Below are positions 23,689 to 26,685 of a DNA stretch of 26,685 nt, piece after piece. A model generated the notes under the pieces. It saw nothing but the letters and a program-made list of their open reading frames with translations. It searched no databases and was not told where the DNA came from. How positions within the stretch are numbered: the first letter of the stretch is position 1; each line of letters starts with the position of its first letter. Origin of the DNA: Chrysochromulina tobinii (Eukaryota; Haptophyta; Prymnesiales; Chrysochromulinaceae); the NCBI GenBank assembly GCA_001275005.1, contig JWZX01001762.1, positions 1 to 26,685 on the forward strand, given 5' to 3'. A program made the position numbers and the translations under genes.

Positions 23689-25797
23689 TCAAAAAGCATG
23701 CGATCGCCTATCATCGATGCCGCTCGGCTTCACTCCGGCGGCGCGCATCGCGCAGAAAAGCACATTCTCGCTGAAGAGAGGTATCTTGCTCGTCTTGCCG
23801 TTCGGGAACAAGGGGCTCGGGGCCTGTGCCGGCGGGAAGCTCGCATTGCTCAAAAAGCCGGCGCAACCTTCGCCGCCGTACACGACGTCGTCAAAGGACG
23901 GCCCGTTGAGTGCCTCCACCATCTGTCGAATCGGGTTAGGCGGCACGCTCCACTGACAAAAATCGGTGTGCTTCACCCTGGGGTGGCCGCACGTGACGAT
24001 CTCGATGCGTCCCTCGGTCGACAGCTTGCCTTGCACGAGTGCGTCAGCTCGGCGCCGTACCGTTCGCCAGCCAGCAGGCTCGATGAAGACGCCAGCCTTG
24101 CCCGCCCACCGCCGATCGCCAAGATCGGCCCGAAGTCGCACCGCGGCGTGGTACTCGACGCCCGACACCGAGGTGTGACGAGCCATCAGCTCGAGGCACC
24201 CCTGCGCGCTCGCCATCTGCTTGCGCATGTTGATCAGGTTCTCGCCGAAGACGCCCCACGGACGTTCCGCTGCCAGCCGCTCGGGGCTTGGCGGGAGCTG
24301 CGTCTCAATGGATGCCGCTGTCAGAGGTAGCAGACTGCTGAGCTTCTCGACGCAAGGCCATGAGGGTGGTTCTTGCGTTTGGTCGGGCGTGGCGTCTTGG
24401 CCTGTGCGGTTGACCGCCGCAAAGGCTTTCGAATAATTGGTGAGACCGTCACCGTGCACGTAGAATGCCCTCGCCTTGCGCACAGTCGACCACGAGTGCA
24501 AGAAGACATCACACCGATTCGCGAACGCTTCGCGGCACCAACCCACCTGCTGTAGCAGTGCCTTGACCCCGGTCATCGCTTCGCCCTGACCCCCAGAAAC
24601 AGGCATCTTACCACCCGGAAATGAGCACGTGCCGGCCAGGAAACCACTGAGGATGAGGGCAGCGCGCGGCGACGGTGGTCCCTGCTTCGAGGTGCTTCGG
24701 TCGATGCTCAAGAGGGTGGTGACGGCTAACGGCTTGGCACGCCGCTGGCTATGAGTTGCCGGTGTGTCGGCGTGGCAGTTCAAGACATGCTCTGTGTCGT
24801 TGCAATTGCACGGCCGCAGCCAGCCGGTGGGCCCAGCACGCAGTGGCATGGGCGGGCAGGTCTTGATCGGACTCGCTTGGCCCATGCAGGCTTGATGCGT
24901 GGCCACCAGCTGCGCATGAGCACCGCCGACGCCGCCCATCTGCACCGAGTCGAAGCCGAGCAGGTTCGCCTGCAACGGGTAGCGCTCCTTATGCGTGAGG
25001 CTCTGGGCAGCCGCCTCGCCAACCTTCGATCGATTCGAGAGCTGCTCGTCGATCGTCCTGATGAGCGCCCTCTGGTTCAGCGCGCCGATCGAGCGGCCGG
25101 TGTTCAGCCAGATGCCGCTGCCACGCGCATAGAAGAACCAGCAGCCCGTTCCGTCCGTCCCCTCGAATCCTGCTTCGCCCGCCCGGTCGCTCGAATGCAT
25201 GCGCATCACCTCCACCCAGGAGTGCGATTGAGCGAGCAGCTCTGGCGTGCGCTCGTGCGCAAGGTCGCTGTCGATCACCACAGTGCCACGGGTGTTACGA
25301 GTTTGCACGTTGGGCATCACAAAGAGCTGGAGCACAGTCCTTGGCCGGTGTGACGCGCTCGGCGCAGCTTCAGCGGACCAGCGTAAACAGGCTTCATGGG
25401 GACACTTGCGCAAGGACGGTTCTGGACGAACCCATGTGGCGCCTGCCTCCTTCAGATTTGACGACCATGCCGCTTGTCCTGGCCAGCCGGCTTTCGCTTT
25501 TTCGTAGATTTGCATGACTGACTTCGGCTGAACCGGCTCGGGTGGGCCCCGACACGAGGCCATCGGCCACTCCACATCCGCATGAAGCTCGCGCCACGAT
25601 TCGTCGTTGTGATAGAAGAACGTCATCGATGTCATATCAAATGGCAACTTTACACGGTCGCCGTACACAGCTCGCAGATAAGGCCACCATATAGAGTTGG
25701 CAGATTTTACGGATTCGGGAAGTTTGCGTAGAAAGGCATTCGCCGAGGCTAGGCTACACGTGTCAAAGCAGTAGCACGGGCGCGAGGACGCCGACAT
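23689..25797 (-). CDS. 702-aa intronless protein, possible glycosyltransferase-like C-terminus
   Basis: Not recognised with confidence. The frame runs from the first in-frame ATG at 25797 to the stop at 23689. The N-terminal half has TVLQLFVMP, GTVVIDSDLAHERTP and GTGCWFFYARGSGIWLNTGRSIG, motifs that look conserved but that I cannot name. The C-terminal half (from about residue 375) starts with a β-strand-like AALILSGFLAGTCSF, then CDVFLHSWSTVRKA, HGDGLTNYSKAF and a later EYHAAVRLRADLG. This resembles GT-A-like glycosyltransferases seen in algae and large DNA viruses. There is no signal peptide at this start. Just upstream another frame encodes a hydrophobic stretch (ALLAFFVDVDVGVLAPVLLL), so an unseen 5' exon or frameshift could supply a membrane anchor. 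It lacks the repeat-filled introns of its neighbours. Confidence 0.72.
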   Translation of the reverse strand: MSASSRPCYCFDTCSLASANAFLRKLPESVKSANSIWWPYLRAVYGDRVKLPFDMTSMTFFYHNDESWRELHADVEWPMASCRGPPEPVQPKSVMQIYEKAKAGWPGQAAWSSNLKEAGATWVRPEPSLRKCPHEACLRWSAEAAPSASHRPRTVLQLFVMPNVQTRNTRGTVVIDSDLAHERTPELLAQSHSWVEVMRMHSSDRAGEAGFEGTDGTGCWFFYARGSGIWLNTGRSIGALNQRALIRTIDEQLSNRSKVGEAAAQSLTHKERYPLQANLLGFDSVQMGGVGGAHAQLVATHQACMGQASPIKTCPPMPLRAGPTGWLRPCNCNDTEHVLNCHADTPATHSQRRAKPLAVTTLLSIDRSTSKQGPPSPRAALILSGFLAGTCSFPGGKMPVSGGQGEAMTGVKALLQQVGWCREAFANRCDVFLHSWSTVRKARAFYVHGDGLTNYSKAFAAVNRTGQDATPDQTQEPPSWPCVEKLSSLLPLTAASIETQLPPSPERLAAERPWGVFGENLINMRKQMASAQGCLELMARHTSVSGVEYHAAVRLRADLGDRRWAGKAGVFIEPAGWRTVRRRADALVQGKLSTEGRIEIVTCGHPRVKHTDFCQWSVPPNPIRQMVEALNGPSFDDVVYGGEGCAGFLSNASFPPAQAPSPLFPNGKTSKIPLFSENVLFCAMRAAGVKPSGIDDRRSHAF

Positions 25798-26685
25798 CGA
25801 CGTCCACAAAGAACGCCAGCAACGCGAACGCCCTCTCTCTCTCTCGCGCAACTTTTCCGTTTCGGAGTATGTTTACCGGTAAAAAGACACCGGGGGGAGC
25901 CAGGACACACACGGGACACACGGGACACGCGGACGCACAAAGGTACACAGACCACACAGACGAACCTCACAACCATCCAAACCCAGTTCCAACAACCATA
26001 CCGCGGGTACAGATGTACTCTATACGCGACGCAATTTCCCGACAGGTGCCAAACTGGGTACTGGCGCGCGTCATGGCGTGCTCAAGAATTCTGAACTGAC
26101 AACTGAGCGCTCAGTCTGTGTGTACTCTGTACTAAACTCTGTACATGTACATCGTGAGCTAACAAACTACGTGGTAAGCGAGAGTGACCGATTATTGACC
26201 CAAAGGGGGTTTAGGAGGAGGTGTTCTTTGATTCTGGATTCACACACTATCCCCACCACCTGACCACCTGATTTTGAACTCAGTTCGAATAGAAAGCGCG
26301 GTTGAACATGTTATGAATACATGGCGCGATCAAGAGTGCCGGCCCAGGATGCGCCATTCTTACCATTCGGCATTTTCGCAACTCCCCGTGTGAAACTGAT
26401 TGTTCGTCCGAAGTTCTAAGTTTCAGCCGGGGGCCGAGCGGGGAGCGGGAGGAGGTGCGAAAGTGGCAACTGTGGCACGTTGTCGAGAAGTGCACGAGGC
26501 AAGTGCTCGTGTGCCGGGTGGCGTTATCGCGCCGCGCGAGACGGGTCCGAGCGGACCGGGTCGGAGCTCGGACGAGGGAGGGAGGGTGGCGTCCCCGCCT
26601 TGCATTTCCCTGCCCCAGAGCAGCGACCGTGGTTACAGGTTTTTCCCCTAGGCGTTCAGACCGAATCTTTTCTGCATCGGCCGTG
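25798..26685. other. no gene recognised
   Basis: Upstream region of the preceding minus-strand gene and the window edge. It has a short GGGACACACG repeat (25902-25935), a CT-rich stretch near 25830-25845 and several GTAC-rich motifs near 26120-26150. Composition is lower in GC from about 26000 to 26400. The open frames are short and match nothing known. Confidence 0.5.
25902..25935. repeat. 10-bp GGGACACACG tandem repeat
   Basis: About three units with small changes lie 105-138 bp upstream of the 702-aa gene's start codon, probably within its promoter or 5' UTR. Confidence 0.7.

Noticed and set aside
24751..25353. 200-aa plus-strand frame
   Set aside because: Antisense shadow of the better supported 702-aa minus-strand gene.

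Overview
This is nuclear DNA of a GC-rich eukaryote. It encodes a complete spliceosomal PRP8 whose exons can be joined residue by residue, a Golgi-type GT77-like glycosyltransferase, and three other well supported protein genes. The GC-rich codons, GT77 family, short introns with GTGCG-type donors and repeated intron families (introner-like elements) suggest a unicellular alga such as a haptophyte or pelagophyte. I cannot fix the lineage from the sequence.

Layout. 1-830: non-coding 3' flank of PRP8 with GC-rich repeats. 831-9543 (-): PRP8, 10 exons, about 2431 aa. 9544-10101: divergent intergenic region. 10102-11682 (+): intronless ADP-ribosyltransferase fold, then a conserved-looking C-terminal module, a coiled coil and a C-terminal hydrophobic anchor. 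11683-12749: mostly non-coding, with a 25-bp perfect inverted repeat and A/T hairpins. 12750-14169 (+): coiled-coil protein interrupted by a 1-nt frameshift. 14749-19629 (-): GT77-like glycosyltransferase, 14 exons, about 889 aa. 20005-22375 (-): acidic, GNAT-like and ankyrin-repeat protein, 5 exons, 683 aa. 22376-23688: repeat-rich intergenic region. 23689-25797 (-): intronless 702-aa protein of unknown function. 25798-26685: no recognised gene.

The striking content is in the introns. Twenty-six can be placed in three unrelated minus-strand genes. Most are filled with short arrays related to CTGATGACCTC and many end in near-identical TGATTGCCTCCCTCATCAG. About half also carry a 12-36 bp copy of the adjoining exon, so the intron looks like a duplicated exon piece plus a repeat array. 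A second family shares a different 3' half with GCATGCACGTGCTCACCACG and CTCCTCTCCCCACAG. Some introns contain several complete GT...AG units head to tail, and two contain an uninterrupted copy of the exon-exon junction they now split. This looks like intron birth by local duplication plus repeat filling, and it is the main discovery candidate here.

The genes show no common pathway; they are independent eukaryotic transcription units. The link between them is the shared intron material, notably in the gene for the core spliceosomal protein itself.
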